In this document: positions 10,441 through 22,144 of the stretch, one piece after another
How the letters are laid out: every line of letters begins with the position of its first letter
Position numbering within the stretch: position 1 is the stretch's first letter
Source of the DNA: Aphelocoma coerulescens
Taxonomy: Eukaryota; Chordata; Aves; Passeriformes; Corvidae
Assembly: GCF_041296385.1 (NCBI RefSeq)
Contig: NW_027184061.1
Span: 1,302,001 to 1,366,000, forward strand
Length of the DNA stretch: 64,000 bases
Direction: 5' to 3'
Made by a program: the position numbers and the translations under genes
Notes under the pieces: generated by a model
The model's input: only the letters and a program-made list of their open reading frames with translations
Told to the model about the DNA's origin: nothing
The model's database searches: none

Positions 10441-11100
10441 GCTGGGACAGACTGGGACACTGGGATGCACTAGGACTGGGACCAGAACCCAGGGGGAGCA
10501 GAACTGGGGAACAAGGAATCATACTGGGATATACTGGGACCACACTGAGGGCTACTGGGAGCATGCTGAGAGCAACTGGCTGCTCCTGGGATATAGTGGG
10601 CATGATTGGGATCATCCTGGGACTGACTGGAATCGTACTGGGACTGACTGGAACCACAGTGGTGGTGAAAGGGCACAATTGGAAAAATGCAAGGGGCAGC
10701 TGGGATCATCCTGGGAGCAGCTGGTGCATGCTGGGGTCGTACTGGGACCATACTGGGAGTGACAGGGTCATGTTGGAGTGACTGGCATAATACTGGGGGT
10801 GACAGGGATCAAACCAGATTCATAATGGGAGTGTCTGGAAGCTACTGGGATCATACTGGGGGTGACCAGACTCATACTGGGAGCAACTGGGGCCACAATG
10901 GGGGCAAAAGGCATCATAGAAGATATGACTGGGTTCATACTGGAAGTGACTGGGGCCACACTGAACTCTTACTGAGTGAAATGAACCATACTGGGCATGA
11001 CTGGGAGAAACTGGGATCATGTTGGGGGCAACTGGGATCCTATTGGGAGTGACTTGGAACATGCTGGGAGTGATCGGGATCATACTGGGGGTGACTGGGA
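10440..11100. repeat. ~25-bp minisatellite (ACTGGGATCATACTGGGAGTG)
   Basis: Tandem degenerate units with ACTGGGA, CATACTGGGA and GTGACTGG as core words. The same repeat appears in reverse complement at 58,940-59,203. In both places it abuts the same CpG-rich unit at the same side, so repeat plus CpG unit form one duplicated module. Confidence 0.88.
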
Positions 11101-11103
11101 ACA

Positions 11104-11645
11104 GCCGCTGAGGCGGCGGCGGAGCTCGGAGGCGGCCCCAGCGCAGGTGGGAGCCGCGCTCGGTTCTGGCGGGGCTCGGCGCTGGCTGCGGGCGGAGGGG
11201 GCGGCAGGGGGCTGGGGCGGGTTCGTTGTGCCGTGTGGGCGCCGTGTTCGCCCTGGCGTGAGGGCGCTGCGGGAGCGGCTGCCCGCGCTCTCCTTGCCGC
11301 TGCTGCCTCGGCAGGAGCCGGTGCCGGAGCAGCGCTGGCTCGTCCTGGCTGCTGTGGGTAGGACAGAGGTGGCTGCCCCGCCCGCGGACGCTGCGCTGGG
11401 GCCGCCTCCGAGCTCCGCCGCCGCCTCACCGGGCTCCGGCCGCCGCCGCCGCTCCCGGGCCCGCACAGACGCTCCGCCAATGGCGCCTCTGCTGCGCCAC
11501 GGCCGCCCTGCCGGCGGCTCCGGGCCCGGGCTGCTCCCCGCTCCGACCAATCAGCGCGCCAGAACCACGACTGACGGCAGCACCGCCCAATCGCAGCGAG
11601 GGGCGGGCTCTGCACACGGCACGGAGCCCCCTCCCTTTCCCCGCA
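11104..11645. promoter_or_regulatory. CpG-rich promoter-like unit, two inverted halves
   Basis: 11,104-11,375 matches 17,471-17,737 in the same orientation, while 11,385-11,625 matches 17,284-17,510 in reverse complement. The locus is therefore a head-to-head rearranged version of the unit found at 17.2, 28.7, 49.2 and 58.7 kb. It holds CCAAT boxes (CCGACCAATCAGCG, CGCCCAATCGC, GCCAATGGCG), GC boxes and a GTGGGAG donor-like site after CAGCGCAG. I infer a CpG-island promoter with a short first exon. The transcribed gene is not identified. Confidence 0.55.
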
Positions 11646-12340
11646 CTCCGCCATTTCCCGGAAACCTCGGCTGAGGAGCGTTCTTGGCGCTGGGCCCGGC
11701 CCGGGCTGGAGGCCACAGAACCGCTGCAGCCCTGAACCGCCCGGAACTCCGTGTGACCGGGAGCTGAGGGCGCTGGGAACTGCGGGTGAGTCCGGGATGG
11801 TGCAGGGACCCACCTGCAGCCCCGGCAGGAGCCCGGGCCGGAGCAGGGGATGCCTGAGAGAGGCCCCGAGCCCGTGGGAAGCCCCTGCAGAGCCGTGGAA
11901 GTGGCTCCTGGCGGGACTCGTGAGCCCGTGGGGGATCCCCGCTGGAGCAGCCTGTTCCTGAGGGACTGTGTCCCGCGGCAGGGACCCCAGGCTGGAGCAG
12001 GACAAGGATTCCTGTGACCCCCAGCCCCTCTGCCCCTGGGTGCGGAGGAGCGAGGGAATCGGGGATAAAGGGAAGCTCGGGAAGGAGGCAGAGGTCGGGG
12101 GAAGGTGTTACTTTTAGGATGCTTTTCACTTTTCATTCTCCTGCTGTGATTTCTTTGATAATAAATCCAATTCGTTTCCCCAAGTCGAGTCTGTTATTTC
12201 CATGAGTGATCTTTCCCTACTCTTGTCCTGACCCTGCCGCCTTTCCTGCTGTGTTCTGTTCCGTGCCCAGGTTGAGGGGGGCAGTGACAGAGCGGGTTTG
12301 GTGGCACCGGGCACCCAGCCAGGCCCAGCCCAGCCCGGTA
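11646..12340. other. possible noncoding exon and zinc-finger 3'-end relic
   Basis: A donor-like GGGTGAGTCC near 11,785 could end an untranslated exon. Positions about 12,100-12,330 resemble the distal 3' region of the zinc-finger genes (27,930-28,100 and 37,600-37,790), including AATAAATCCAATTC near 12,160. No open frame is supported. Confidence 0.4.
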
Positions 12341-13394
12341 ATCGCTGCAATAATTCACTCCAGCATTAACCAGCCGCAGGGAGGGTCCGGCTGCGCTCGC
12401 AGGCAGTTACAGAAATACCAACTGGGCAAAATGGGACACAGTGAGAGGAGGGACGTGGTGCCAGTGGGTGAAATCTCCTTCCTCCGAGCTGGCAGGGAGC
12501 GGACGGAGGATCAAGGCTGGAGACGTGGAAGGCAGCAGGGATGGCCGTGGGCCAGCTGTGGATTTTGCTTTCCAGGTCATTAAGGTGAAAGGAAGCAGCA
12601 CAAAATCTGTCATGGAAAAAGAGGAGAGAGAGCAGGTGTCGGTGGGGATCGCTGCCAGTGTGGACTCGGCTTATCCACGTGGATTGCAAACGCTGACAGA
12701 CACCGAGCCCCGACAGACGCCCATCACTGACTGTCGTACCCCGGTGGATCCGACAGGGGCTGGAAGCTCCATCCAGCAGCTCCACGCCTGCTCCGCTCTC
12801 ACATCTCCAACGCCGGGATGGACCGTGGGGTCTGGAATCATCTCCATTCTGGGCTGCAGAGCTGCTGCTTGGAGGTCTTGGGGGATCCTTAAGCCCCTCG
12901 TGCTGCTCCGAGCTCCCGAGGGCTCCCCGAGGGTTTCTAGGCTTGAACCCCGCCCCAGATCTGTTGTTGGGTTTAACAACAAACTCTACAGCAACGCCGT
13001 GCCCTGTGGCAGCAGCCGGTGCCGGGACAGCCCCGGGAGCCGGGCTAATGCCCGGCCGTGCCCAGGAGGGACCGAGGGCAGGGGAGTTCAGGAGGAGCCC
13101 CCGCGCCCCTCGCTGCGGGCGGCGGGAACGGCCCGAAAGAGCGGGGGCTGCGAGGGCTCCGGGGCTGAGGAGGCTGCGGGAGCTGCTCGCCCCGGCGGGG
13201 GAAGGTTCGAGCCGGCCCCGGGCGGGTTGAGCTCGGGCCGGTGACGCTGCGAGACCCGAGAGGGCAGGGAAGAGAAGAACGGGCCAGCGCCCGATGGGCA
13301 GCTTTCGCCGTCAGTCCTTGTTCGTCGCTGGTCGGAACGGAGCAGAGGAGAGCTGGTTTAAGGGGACGGCAACCACGGCGGAGCCGCGAGTGAG
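12341..13394. other. unassigned stretch
   Basis: I recognise no exon, RNA gene or element family. The second half (13,000-13,390) is CpG-rich and may be promoter-like. Confidence 0.25.
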
Positions 13395-13560
13395 TTCAGC
13401 GCTCGGTTCTGGCGGGGCTCGGCGCTGGCTGCGGGCGGAGGGGGCGGCAGGGGGCTGGGGCGGGTTCGTTGTGCCGTGTGGGCGCCGTGTTCGCCCTGGC
13501 GTGAGGGCGCTGCGGGAGCGGCTGCCCGCGCTCTCCTTGCCGCTGATGCCTCGGCTGGAG
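13395..13560 (+). repeat. truncated copy of CpG-rich unit
   Basis: Matches 17,521-17,685 (the part after CAGCGCAGGTGGGAGC, starting GCGCTCGGTTCTGGCGGGG). It is cut by the solo LTR beginning at 13,561. Confidence 0.8.
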
Positions 13561-14156
13561 TGATGAGCGGGAAAGACTCCACTACTGGAAGAAGTGGTAC
13601 AGCAGGAGTGTTTATTCCAGCGCTGGGACACACGGGGGATCGCTCCTCCAAAGCCATGCGTGCCGACAGCTGCATTCAGCTCGGTATTTATCGGGTTACA
13701 AGTTCCATATTCATTGAGTTTCCCCAATCCGCCTATACATATTCATCACCTAGCCCCGTCCAGCTTTGCTTCGTATTACAATGAGCCCAAAAGTCATTTA
13801 CATCCGCATTGTGCTTGTGCAGTGTTGTCTGGTGGTCGTGGGCAGGGGTCTCCGAGATGAAATAAGAGTCTTCCTCAGATGAAGTAAAGGGTCTTCCTCA
13901 TCTTGAACTTTTCACCTTTCCACCCTGCGCGTGCTCTTTATGTCCAAACTAAGTCCAAACTTCAAGACTGGTTTGAGTTAGCTTTAGGTTAAAAACAGGA
14001 TCTTTGGTCAAGATTCCTTCCCTTTATCAATAGTCTCATATCTTCTCATCCTGCTTTGGTAGGCACAATAAGTGTTGGGCAATCTGTATGCATTGCTTCT
14101 AACAAACCAATTCTTAGTAAATCATTTTATCTCTGCTTCCCCATCCCCCTGATTCA
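13561..14156 (-). mobile_element. solo LTR with 4-bp target duplication
   Basis: On the minus strand the element begins TGAATCAGGGGG and ends CCCGCTCATCA, giving TG…CA termini over 596 bp. Flanks read GGAG (13,557-13,560) and GGAG (14,157-14,160), a 4-bp target duplication as made by gammaretrovirus-like integrases. Inside are a TATA-like GATAAATACC and a polyadenylation signal AATAAAC (minus strand, near 13,612). No internal retroviral genes are attached. Confidence 0.8.
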
Positions 14157-14290
14157 GGAGCACGGTGCCAATAATGCCAAGGTTGTGGTTCAATCCCGAC
14201 GTGGGCCGTTCTTTTAAGAGCTGGACTCGGTGACCCTTGTGGGTCCCGTCCAACTCAGAGGATTCTGTGATTCAGTGAACTGTCCTTGTG
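14157..14290. mobile_element. CR1 LINE 3' end
   Basis: Contains the typical avian CR1 tail words: AATGCCAAGGTTGTGGTT, then GAGCTGGACTCGGTGACCCT, then TTCTGTGATTC. A second, diverged copy sits at 16,461-16,600. Confidence 0.7.
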
Positions 14291-14891
14291 TGACCCCCGG
14301 CACTGTTACGGTGCCAATGCTGCTGCTACTGTTATGTTTCTTATTATTTTATCAATTTTTGTCATGGGTAAGGCACAGCATTATTGTATTCCATATCTGT
14401 GCCCAAAATATGTTACTTTTAGAATCGGCACAGTGCCAGAACGGGAATAGCCGGGCAGGTGGGGATGGAGCTGTTCCCTTGGTAAGCAGAGCCCAGAAGC
14501 TGAGAGCTTTCTGTCTGTCCTGGCAGCGTCTGCTGAAGGTGGAGGCTCCGCTCTGGGGGAGTTGCTTTGGGCTCGGTTACAGCAGCCACACGACCACAGC
14601 TCCTCTGTCGCCACCAAGCTGCAGGAAGGGCACAGGCGGGGAAGGGCAGGACTGAGCCGGCACCGCCCTCCTGAGCCTGGGGCTCCCGCAGGGCCGGAAC
14701 CAGCCGGGGCCTCTCATCGAGGTCCTTCCAACCGGCCATCGCCGTGGTGGTAAAACTGTTCCTGAGGCTCCTGCGAAAGGGTTTTTCAGCACTGCTGATG
14801 CCTCGGGAGCAAGGTGCTGGTTGCACTGAGCGGGGAGGTGCCGGCTGTGGGCTGGAGGAGAGGGAATTCTGCTCCGTTCGCGGGGTTGTGA
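14291..14891. other. unassigned 5' flank of lectin-like locus
   Basis: No exon is recognised. The first 130 bp echo sequence after the second CR1 tail. This flank would contain the promoter of the lectin-like locus that starts at 14,892. Confidence 0.3.
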
Positions 14892-16080
14892 ATGAAGCCC
14901 TGGATCCCCAGGACGCATCAGGAACCGGGGACATCCAGAAAAGAACCCTTGGAGGATTCCTGGGTGAGTGCAGGGCCAGCGCTGTGGCCTGTAAGGAGGG
15001 GCAGTGTCAGCCCAGGAGCACAGGGCCGGCAGGGCTGTGGCTGTTCCCAGGGCTCTGGGAGAAGCCTCGTGGTTTGCAGTGGCCGGGCCCAACGCCCCCG
15101 GCTGCCCCCAGCCCTGGGCAGTTCTCCTGCCACAGGCTGTCCCCTGGCCCTGGCCAGTGCCTCCAGCGGCTCTTTCCCGCTCCAGGTGAGTGGTTCAGAT
15201 CCCATCCCTGTCACCCTGCTGATTCTGCTGCTCCTGGCTTTGGGGGTGGCCTTGGCTGTGCAGTCAGGTAAGGGAGGGGCAGCTGCCTCGGCCCAGCCCC
15301 CGGGGCAGAGCGGGGTCCCCGCTGCCTGTGCAGGGCGATCCTCGGACCTTCTCCCCTTCGCTGTCCAGCAGGAAATGTGGTAAAACTCCAGTTCCCCCAG
15401 TTGCACCTGCGGCTCCGGTGCTGCTGGCCTGTCCCAAGGGCTGGGCCAGGTACCACGGGGTCTGTGACTTCCTCTCGAGGGATCAGGGGACCTGGGGTCA
15501 GGGTCAGGCTCGGTGCTCCGAGCTCGGGGCCTCCCTGGCCGTGCTCAAGGATGAGGAAATGGTGAGTGAGGGGCCGTGGGGGCTGTGGGGTGGCAGAGGG
15601 GAGCCTGGGGGGCTCCTGGGCCGGGCTCGGTGCTCGTGGGTCGGGGGTGCAGCCCTGCCCCAGGGCCTCGCAGGGAAGGAGCCCCGGGGTGCGGGGGAGC
15701 CCTGGGCGTGCGTCCCCCCGAGGGGCTGGGGCAGCTCCCACTGCCACTCCTCTCCTTCCCAGGAGTTCCCCTTCCCCTCTGTGGGAGCGCACATCCCTGC
15801 CTCGGGCTGCCCAGACGGGGCCAGGGGCTGCCCTGGGGGGGACGGCAGCAGCTTCAGCTCCTCATGAGTCCCGGGGAGCCGGGCAGGGCCTGGGGGGCAC
15901 GGGGGCACAACGTGTCCCCCTGTGCTGCCAGCGCTGCCTCTGCTCCTCCTTGCAGGGTCGAGGTCCTGGGCGATGCAGAGTGTGCGTTCCTTGGAGAGGG
16001 TAAACTCAGGAGCGGGACCTGCTCAAATCCGCGGCCGTATCTGCAGCAGGGCCCAAACTGCCCTGTGGCAGGGGATGCAG
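14892..16080 (+). pseudogene. C-type lectin-like receptor pseudogene (Blec/CLEC2-like)
   Basis: Exon pieces in the order expected for a type II lectin-like receptor. Cytoplasmic exon 14,892-14,963 (MKPWIPRTHQEPGT…, donor GTGAGT). Transmembrane exon 15,186-15,267 ([17 protein letters not shown]). First lectin-domain exon about 15,372-15,561 ([14 protein letters not shown], then [18 protein letters not shown]). Second 15,763 to about 15,867. Third from 15,956 (AECAFLGEGKLRSGTCSNPR). Breaks: the transmembrane and first lectin exons do not join in frame. The second lectin exon is out of frame, has Cys in place of the Trp before LGL, and carries a seven-G run that shifts the WGDGSSF motif. The third loses two bases at the last conserved Cys. 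Similar genes (Blec, B-NK) lie beside class I genes in chicken, which supports the identity. Confidence 0.7.
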
Positions 16081-16379
16081 AGAGGACCTTCTCCCTGCTG
16101 GGCAGGCTCAGCTTCGCCTCTTCCCCCCCAGCTCGGGGATGTCCTTCCTCAGCCGCAGCGTCTGCCTTGCACTGGCTCTCAGGGTCACCTCGGTGCCACT
16201 TTGCAGGGTCACCTCAGTGCCTGGTGTCCAGGAGATGAAGCTGCAGGAAGAGGAGATGATGTGGAAGCTGATGTGTGGCTGCCTGCGCTGGGGCTGGGGC
16301 TTTCTTGCTCCTTCTTGGACCATCCCAGAACTGATCCTGTTTCTGTAACGCCACGTATTTCTAGAGTAACCCTGTAGAT

Positions 16380-16425
16380 CGATGGATAGATATAGATAGA
16401 TATGGATATAGATGAATATAGGTGT
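16380..16425. repeat. GATA-type microsatellite
   Basis: Short imperfect run of ATAGATA/ATGGATA words just upstream of a CR1 tail. Minor feature. Confidence 0.6.
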
Positions 16426-16460
16426 AAAACCTGGGCTTCCACAGGAATGTGCGCTTGGTT

Positions 16461-16600
16461 GGGGCACGCTGCCAGTGATGCCAAGGTTGTGATTTGACCC
16501 CACAGGGGCCAGTCCCTTTAGAGTTGGACTCCACGATCCTTGTGGGTTCCTTCCAGCTCCGAAGATTCTGAGTCTATGAAATGGCCTTGTGTGACCTCCA
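16461..16600. mobile_element. CR1 LINE 3' end
   Basis: Carries AATGCC/GATGCCAAGGTTGTG, GTTGGACTCCACGATCCTTG, TTCCAGCTCCGAAGATTCTG and a closing TCTATGA, the typical 3' end of avian CR1. It is diverged from the copy at 14,157-14,290. Confidence 0.75.
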
Positions 16601-16664
16601 CCAGCACTCACAGGGCCAATGTTGTTGTTGTGGTTGTTCACCCAATTATTCTGTTACTTTTGCA

Positions 16665-17165
16665 TGCAATGCTTGTGAAGTGCCCCCGCTGTCCCTTGTG
16701 TCCCCTGGGCACCGACAGCCCCGGCCCTTGCCCTGCTCCCCCTCCCACGTTCCATCCCGGCTGGCGGAGCCTTGGAGCTGCCGTGGGGCTGCCCCGGGGG
16801 CTGCGGCCCGAGCCGGGGCCCCTTCCCAGTGCTCCCAGTCTGCCCATCCCGCCTGGAGCAGCCAGCGAGGGCTTCAGCTGGGGCGGCAGAGAGGCGCTGC
16901 TGGGGGGTCCCACCTCCGCTTGGCTTGGGTTGTTCTTCCCAAGCTGGGCATAAACGACTTTGGGAGTTTTGTGCCACAAATCTCTCCCCTCGTGCACTCA
17001 GCCAAAGGGGTTTGGGGCGGCTTCCCCTTTCTCGGGGAAATCAAAGCCATGCACTGATGCTCCGAATTAGGGGCGGGAGTCGGGAGGCCGCAGGGCTTCC
17101 CAAGGAGCCGGAGGCAGCCAACACGCAGGGCTGGGCAAGTCGGGCCGGGAGCAGCGGAGAGCTTT
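16665..17165. repeat. segmental duplication shared with 28,225-28,720
   Basis: Near-identical, same orientation, starting at TTTTGCATGCAATGCTTGTG in both places. The duplication continues through the CpG-rich unit and the ERV that follow. No gene is supported inside this piece. Confidence 0.85.
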
Positions 17166-17737
17166 GTTTCCCTTCCCAGCTGAATGGCGGCTCGGGCCGG
17201 GCCCGTTCCAGGGCTGTTCCTCAGCTGCGGCTTTCCCCTCACGCAGCCCGGGGGGCGCTGGGAGCGCGGGGCGAGGCTGGGCCGTGTGCAGAGCCCGCCC
17301 CTCGCTGCGATTGGGCGGTGCTGCCGTCAGTCGTGGTTCTGGCGCGCTGATTGGTCGGAGCGGGGAGCAGCCCGGGCCCGGAGCCGCCGGCAGGGCGGCC
17401 GTGGCGCAGCAGAGGCGCCATTGGCGGAGCGTCTGTGCGGGCCCGGGAGCGGCGGCGGCGGCCGGAGCCCGGTGAGGCGGCGGCGGAGCTCGGAGGCGGC
17501 CCCAGCGCAGGTGGGAGCCGCGCTCGGTTCTGGCGGGGCTCGGCGCTGGCTGCGGGCGGAGGGGGCGGCAGGGGGCTGGGGCGGGTTCGTTGTGCCGTGT
17601 GGGCGCCGTGTTCGCCCTGGCGTGAGGGCGCTGCGGGAGCGGCTGCCCGCGCTCTCCTTGCCGCTGCTGCCTCGGCAGGAGCCGGTGCCGGAGCAGCGCT
17701 GGCTCGTCCCGGCTGCTGTGGGTAGGACAGAGGTGGC
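17166..17737 (+). promoter_or_regulatory. CpG-rich promoter-like unit (full copy)
   Basis: Full unit: CCAAT/ATTGG boxes (GCGATTGGGCGG, CTGATTGGTCGG, GCCATTGGCGG) in order, then GC-rich sequence with a donor-like CAGCGCAGGTGGGAG near 17,510, and a second donor-like CTGCTGTGGGTAGG near 17,722. The inverted CCAAT boxes followed by a donor suggest a plus-strand promoter and a first untranslated exon. The CpG density fits a CpG island. It directly abuts the LTR of ERV copy A. Downstream exons are not identified. Confidence 0.55.
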
Positions 17738-18119
17738 TGCCCCGTCGGCGGGAGTGTGCGGGAAAGTTCCCGTGGCCAGAGGTTTGTGTCCCCAGAGGAG
17801 CCGGAGGAGTCCTGTAAAAGGAACTTTATTCCTGGACCAAGGGAGAGGCCACGGGGCATTTCCCGTGGGCTCTGTCCAAGTGTTGGAGGACGCAGCCTCC
17901 TTTTTATGCCGATTTCGCCGGCCGCATCTCCGTGTCCCTTTCCCCAGTGGCTGAGGTCCTTGGAAGGTACAGACTTCCCGATGCGCCTGCTGCATGTGCC
18001 CCTTAATGTGCACCCCCACTTTGTATAACATCCGATATTCATGGCTCTGTTAAGTCTTTGTTCTTCTTCGGGAAGTTCAGGAATTTCGCAGGACCTTGGC
18101 TGAGCAGCAGTTCGTGACA
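17738..18119 (-). mobile_element. 3' LTR of ERV copy A
   Basis: Read on the minus strand the LTR begins TGTCACGAACTGCTGC and ends CCGACGGGGCA (TG…CA, 382 bp). It carries a TATA-like GCATAAAAAGG and a polyadenylation signal AATAAAG. It follows env-like sequence of the same orientation, which makes it the 3' LTR. Confidence 0.75.
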
Positions 18120-21100
18120 ATTAGTAACATCTTCTGAAATTTATCGTTTCTGTCGTTAGTTCCTTATCTCCAAGTCCCTGGCCCTATCTCCAATGGGATT
18201 CATACCATCTGTTTCTAAAGACACGTTCAATTTTTTCCTTTTAATTCTTCTTATTTTCTCAGTTCTTCTCTTTACAAACTTTAAAAATGCCTTAATCTGT
18301 TTTTCCTGGGCCTTCTTTGGTTTTGGGATTATTCTCAGTGACCTCATTCTGTGTCCTTTTGTGGCCGATTCTGGGTCAGGAGGCCTGGCTGCCATCTGCA
18401 TGCCCTTGATCCCCTGCTGAATGAGCTTCACTGAGCAAGGTGTGGTGCATGGTAAAAAGATGAGAGTTGCTGTAGCACCTGAGAGGAGAAACAGCATTCG
18501 TTTAACCCATGGTCTGCCAGGGAACCACGAAAACGTGTCCCAATCCTGTCCTTTCCATGTTTGGAGCGGTACATGAGCTGCTTTCTTCTTTCCTTTGTTC
18601 TCTGTTTCACCACTTTTCCTTGGCCATCTCTTTGCCAAGAGCACTTTGAGTCCTTTAATTTTCCACAACCTCCTGGTCCTTCTGCTGAAAGAGAATCTGA
18701 TGCCATCCCAGGGTGAAATGTGGCGTTGCTCATGGGAGTGGATTGGTGGGTGAGAAGGTCAGGAGCTGGAGCTGTGTGCTTGGTTATGATTTGGAGGACA
18801 GCTTGTAATCTAATGATGCCTTGAAATGATCACTGGGTTCTCTGGCACCTGGTATGAATTTGTTTGGGTTCCCAGGGGCTGCTCCATGGTGTTGTAGGAT
18901 TTGTTCTGGTGGCCGTTCATCTTTTCCCCATTTTTGGGTGCTCCCAAAAATGCCAGGGATGCATCAATTGACCTCTTTTCTCTGATTAAATCATCACATC
19001 CTTGAATTCCCAAGTGATTTCGCTGAACTTGTTGCAGCAAAAGCAGCCCAGTGGTCAAACGCACCCTGTATAACCCAGAGAGTGCCAGCAGATGTTGCAG
19101 TGGGGAGAGGGATGATTCCCCCCCGCTTTTGTGAGTGAAGTTCTCCCAACATTCTCCGTTTGCTTTAGTAAGGAATTCGAAACATGGATGCCCGGGGAGA
19201 TAATTGAATATCTGGCCTGGGTCTGGCTCTTCTTCTTGCCAAAGCCAATGGCAGCAGCCGTACCCGTGGCATCTTGGTTTCTTCCAGCAGCTTCAGAAGG
19301 TGTTTCTTTATTTCCCCATTCATTCTTTCCACCCGACCCGAACTCTGGGGGTGCCAGGGCGCTGGGAGGTCCCACTGTGTTCCTAAAGCAGCCAGAACGG
19401 CCTGAAGGATCTTTCCTGTAAAATGAGTTCCCCTGTCTGAGTCTATTGCTTCCACAATCCCATCTCTTGGAATTGTTTGTTCCAAACATGCCTTAAGAAC
19501 TGATGCAGGGATTGCTGAAGCAGTTGGAAATGCTTCTGCCCCGCTGTGAGCTGCCATGCTGTTAGCAGAAGATATTGAAGCCTTCCTGCTCAGGGCATTT
19601 CAGTGCCAGGCTCTTCCAGGCACCCCCAGCTTGGCCCTTTGAGCTGAGCATGCGGGCGCTGAGCTGCGCTTTGTCTCATTCCCTTTCCTTAAGAGCAGCG
19701 TGTCTTGTCACTCTTTTCCCTTCTGCTGCCCTTGCAGACCCATCCCTAAACACCTTTTCTCCCTCAGGCCAGGGAATGTCTGGTAAATCTCTCCTAGGCC
19801 GGCTCTGGAGCTCTGTCACTTGACTGCAGCCATGGGTTTCTTGCCAGCCCCGTGTCCAGGGCCGTTCAAACAGGAGGCTGGGTTCAACCCTTGCCCTGTC
19901 CTCAACTCTGAATCCTCCTGTTCCATCCAACAAGTTTCATTCTGTAAGAACCCAGCGCTGCTCATCCATTTAGAGGCTCCTTTGGTTAACAAAGCTTTAC
20001 CTTGATGCCAGGCTTGAACAGAGATTCTGCTGCTGTCAGTTTTCAGGCCTCAGTTCCCATTAAAGCCGGGGCTGCACAATTCTGCAGACAATGAGGCCAC
20101 TCTCTGGCCACTGGGTGAAACATTTGAGCCCAGGAATTCCTTTGGCATGGCCCTGATTAACATCCACATGCAATTCAAATGGTTTTTCCCTGTGTGGGAG
20201 GGCCAGGGCAGGAGGCTCAGTTAATCTGCTTTTGAAGCCTTGAAAATTGTACTTTCCATCTGGTGTCCATGATGGGGTTTCTTGCCTGGCAGGAGAGGAG
20301 AGTTGTAGGGAGAGATGCCTGGCTCCAGAAGCGCTGCCTTTAGCAGGGACTCAGTAAGAGGCTGTAACCCCTTCCTTGCCTCCCTTGGAACAGGGTATTG
20401 CTTTTAGACACCACTTGTCCTGGATGCTTCAGAGGAATTTGGAGAGGCTCCATATCTGATTTTCCCTATTTCCCTGGGGCTGCCCACACTTCTGGGTTCC
20501 CTTCAGCAGAGGACTTTGCAGACATTTGACACAAAGGTCCAGCAGCATTAGCCTCTGTATCTCCTTTTACAATATGAATTTGCATTCCCACTTCAGCCAC
20601 CAAATGCCTTCCCAGTAAATTACAATCAGAATTAGGAACAAACAGAAATTGATGCGTTTCAAACCCATCCCCCACATCTACTGATAGTGGTTGAATAAAA
20701 CACCCCTGCTCATCTTTCCCACTTATTGCCTGGATAATGAAAGAACTTCTTGACAATTTCCCCCCTTAGGTGTCAGATTCTGAGTGGATCGAGAGGCCCC
20801 TGTGTCCATCAGGAGCGGCCTCGTCTCGATCCAGACGCGCCCTGAATGTTCTCAAGGGCTCTGGTGCAGTGGGTCCCTGGTCTGCTGGGAGCTCTGCCAG
20901 CCCTGACAATCCATGTCCATGTGGGGTGGACTTGCTGGTGCTGAGGGTGCTGCTGTCTGTGCTTGCAGTGTCCTTCTGGCCTGCAGATGGACCCCTGATT
21001 CCTTGCCAGGGGCTGTTTGGGTGGGCTCTGCCGTGCCGAGGAGGGCAATGCCTGTGCCAGGTGCTTGTGGCCGCCGCCGTCCCCTGGGTGCTGGGGCCCC

Positions 21101-21999
21101 CTTGGGCCCTGCGCTTCATCCCTGGGGGGCTGTAGAAACTCTGCCATGGCCTTTGCCTTCACCTTGGCCTTTTGCTCATCCCTTCTTGCATTGCCCTGCT
21201 GAGCCTTTCTGGCCAAGTGCTGCAGGGGCTTCTTGTGCCTCTCCTGCAGCCCCCTCAGTGCCCGTGGGTGCTCATCCTCTGACAGCTGCTGAGCTTTCTG
21301 CAAAATCATTCGTTTCTCCAGTGACCAAACAAGATCAATGAAAGAAAATCCTGATCCTTCCACATCCCGCAGCCTCCTGGGGGCCGGGGGCCACTGCCGG
21401 CCCTGCCCGGGGGGTGTTGGGGTCAGGCAGTGCCCGGCGCTGAGCCCCGGCTGCCCCACAGCCCCGGCCCGGCCCCACAGCTCCCCACAGGCCCCCAGCC
21501 CGTGCTGCCCTGTCCTGCTGCTCCCCACCACAGAGAAAACCCCTGAAATCCTGAGCTTCTTTTTCTTTCCTGTCCTGGAACGTGGGGTACAAAAGATCTG
21601 GATCAGCTGGCAAATGCTGAGGATAAGATGGTGCTGAAAAGCATCCCAGTCCTCACTTTTTTCTCTTCCTCCTCTTTCCCATCTTCCTTTTCCTTTCTTA
21701 CCACATAGATTCCTCCTGCTGCTGTTTGCCTTAACCATATTCCTGCACACTCCCTTCAACCAATCCCTTCCCAGCACACCAACACCATCCGTCCCCTGTT
21801 GCTGAGACCCCTTCTCAACTTCCCTTTTTACCCCTGCTGGGTGTCCATGTCCTTAATTAGCTCTGGGAGAATGTGCAAACTGCCTCAACATTGTCCCCTT
21901 TTGTTTGGGAAACGATGTCCATGGTTCTGTTCAGGCTTTGTTGTTGTTCTGGAAGTTGAGGAACTGAGCAGGAGCTTGGCTGAGCAGCAGTGTGTGTCA
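18120..21999 (-). mobile_element. defective gamma-like ERV, copy A (gag-pro-pol-env remains)
   Basis: Minus-strand order fits a retrovirus. Gag-like charged region about 21,340-20,830. Protease with DTGAS at 20,806-20,793 and its C-terminal LLGR at about 20,600. RT N-terminus and connection with the RT palm missing, then RNase H (FRDGS) near 19,750. Integrase core 19,557-19,165 with the SDRGTHFTG Asp and the PQSSGRVERMN Glu. Env remains 19,064-18,156, including a transmembrane-like hydrophobic stretch. Many stops and frameshifts break it. The first integrase Asp and zinc domain are absent. An LTR-like start (TGACACACACTGCTGCTCAG) lies at about 21,999. The integrase style (HPQSSGRVERMN) is gammaretroviral. 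It cannot encode a working virus. Confidence 0.8.
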
Positions 22000-22144
22000 G
22001 TCAGTGCCATTTTGTGGAGCTGCTGGTTTGTGCTGTCACTTGCTTGTGTGCAAGTGCGTGTGGCTGTGTCCGAGCAGATTCAGAGCATGTGTTTGTAACG
22101 AGCCGTTCCTGTTCTTCCTTCCATGGGGGTCTCCTGTGTGCCGG

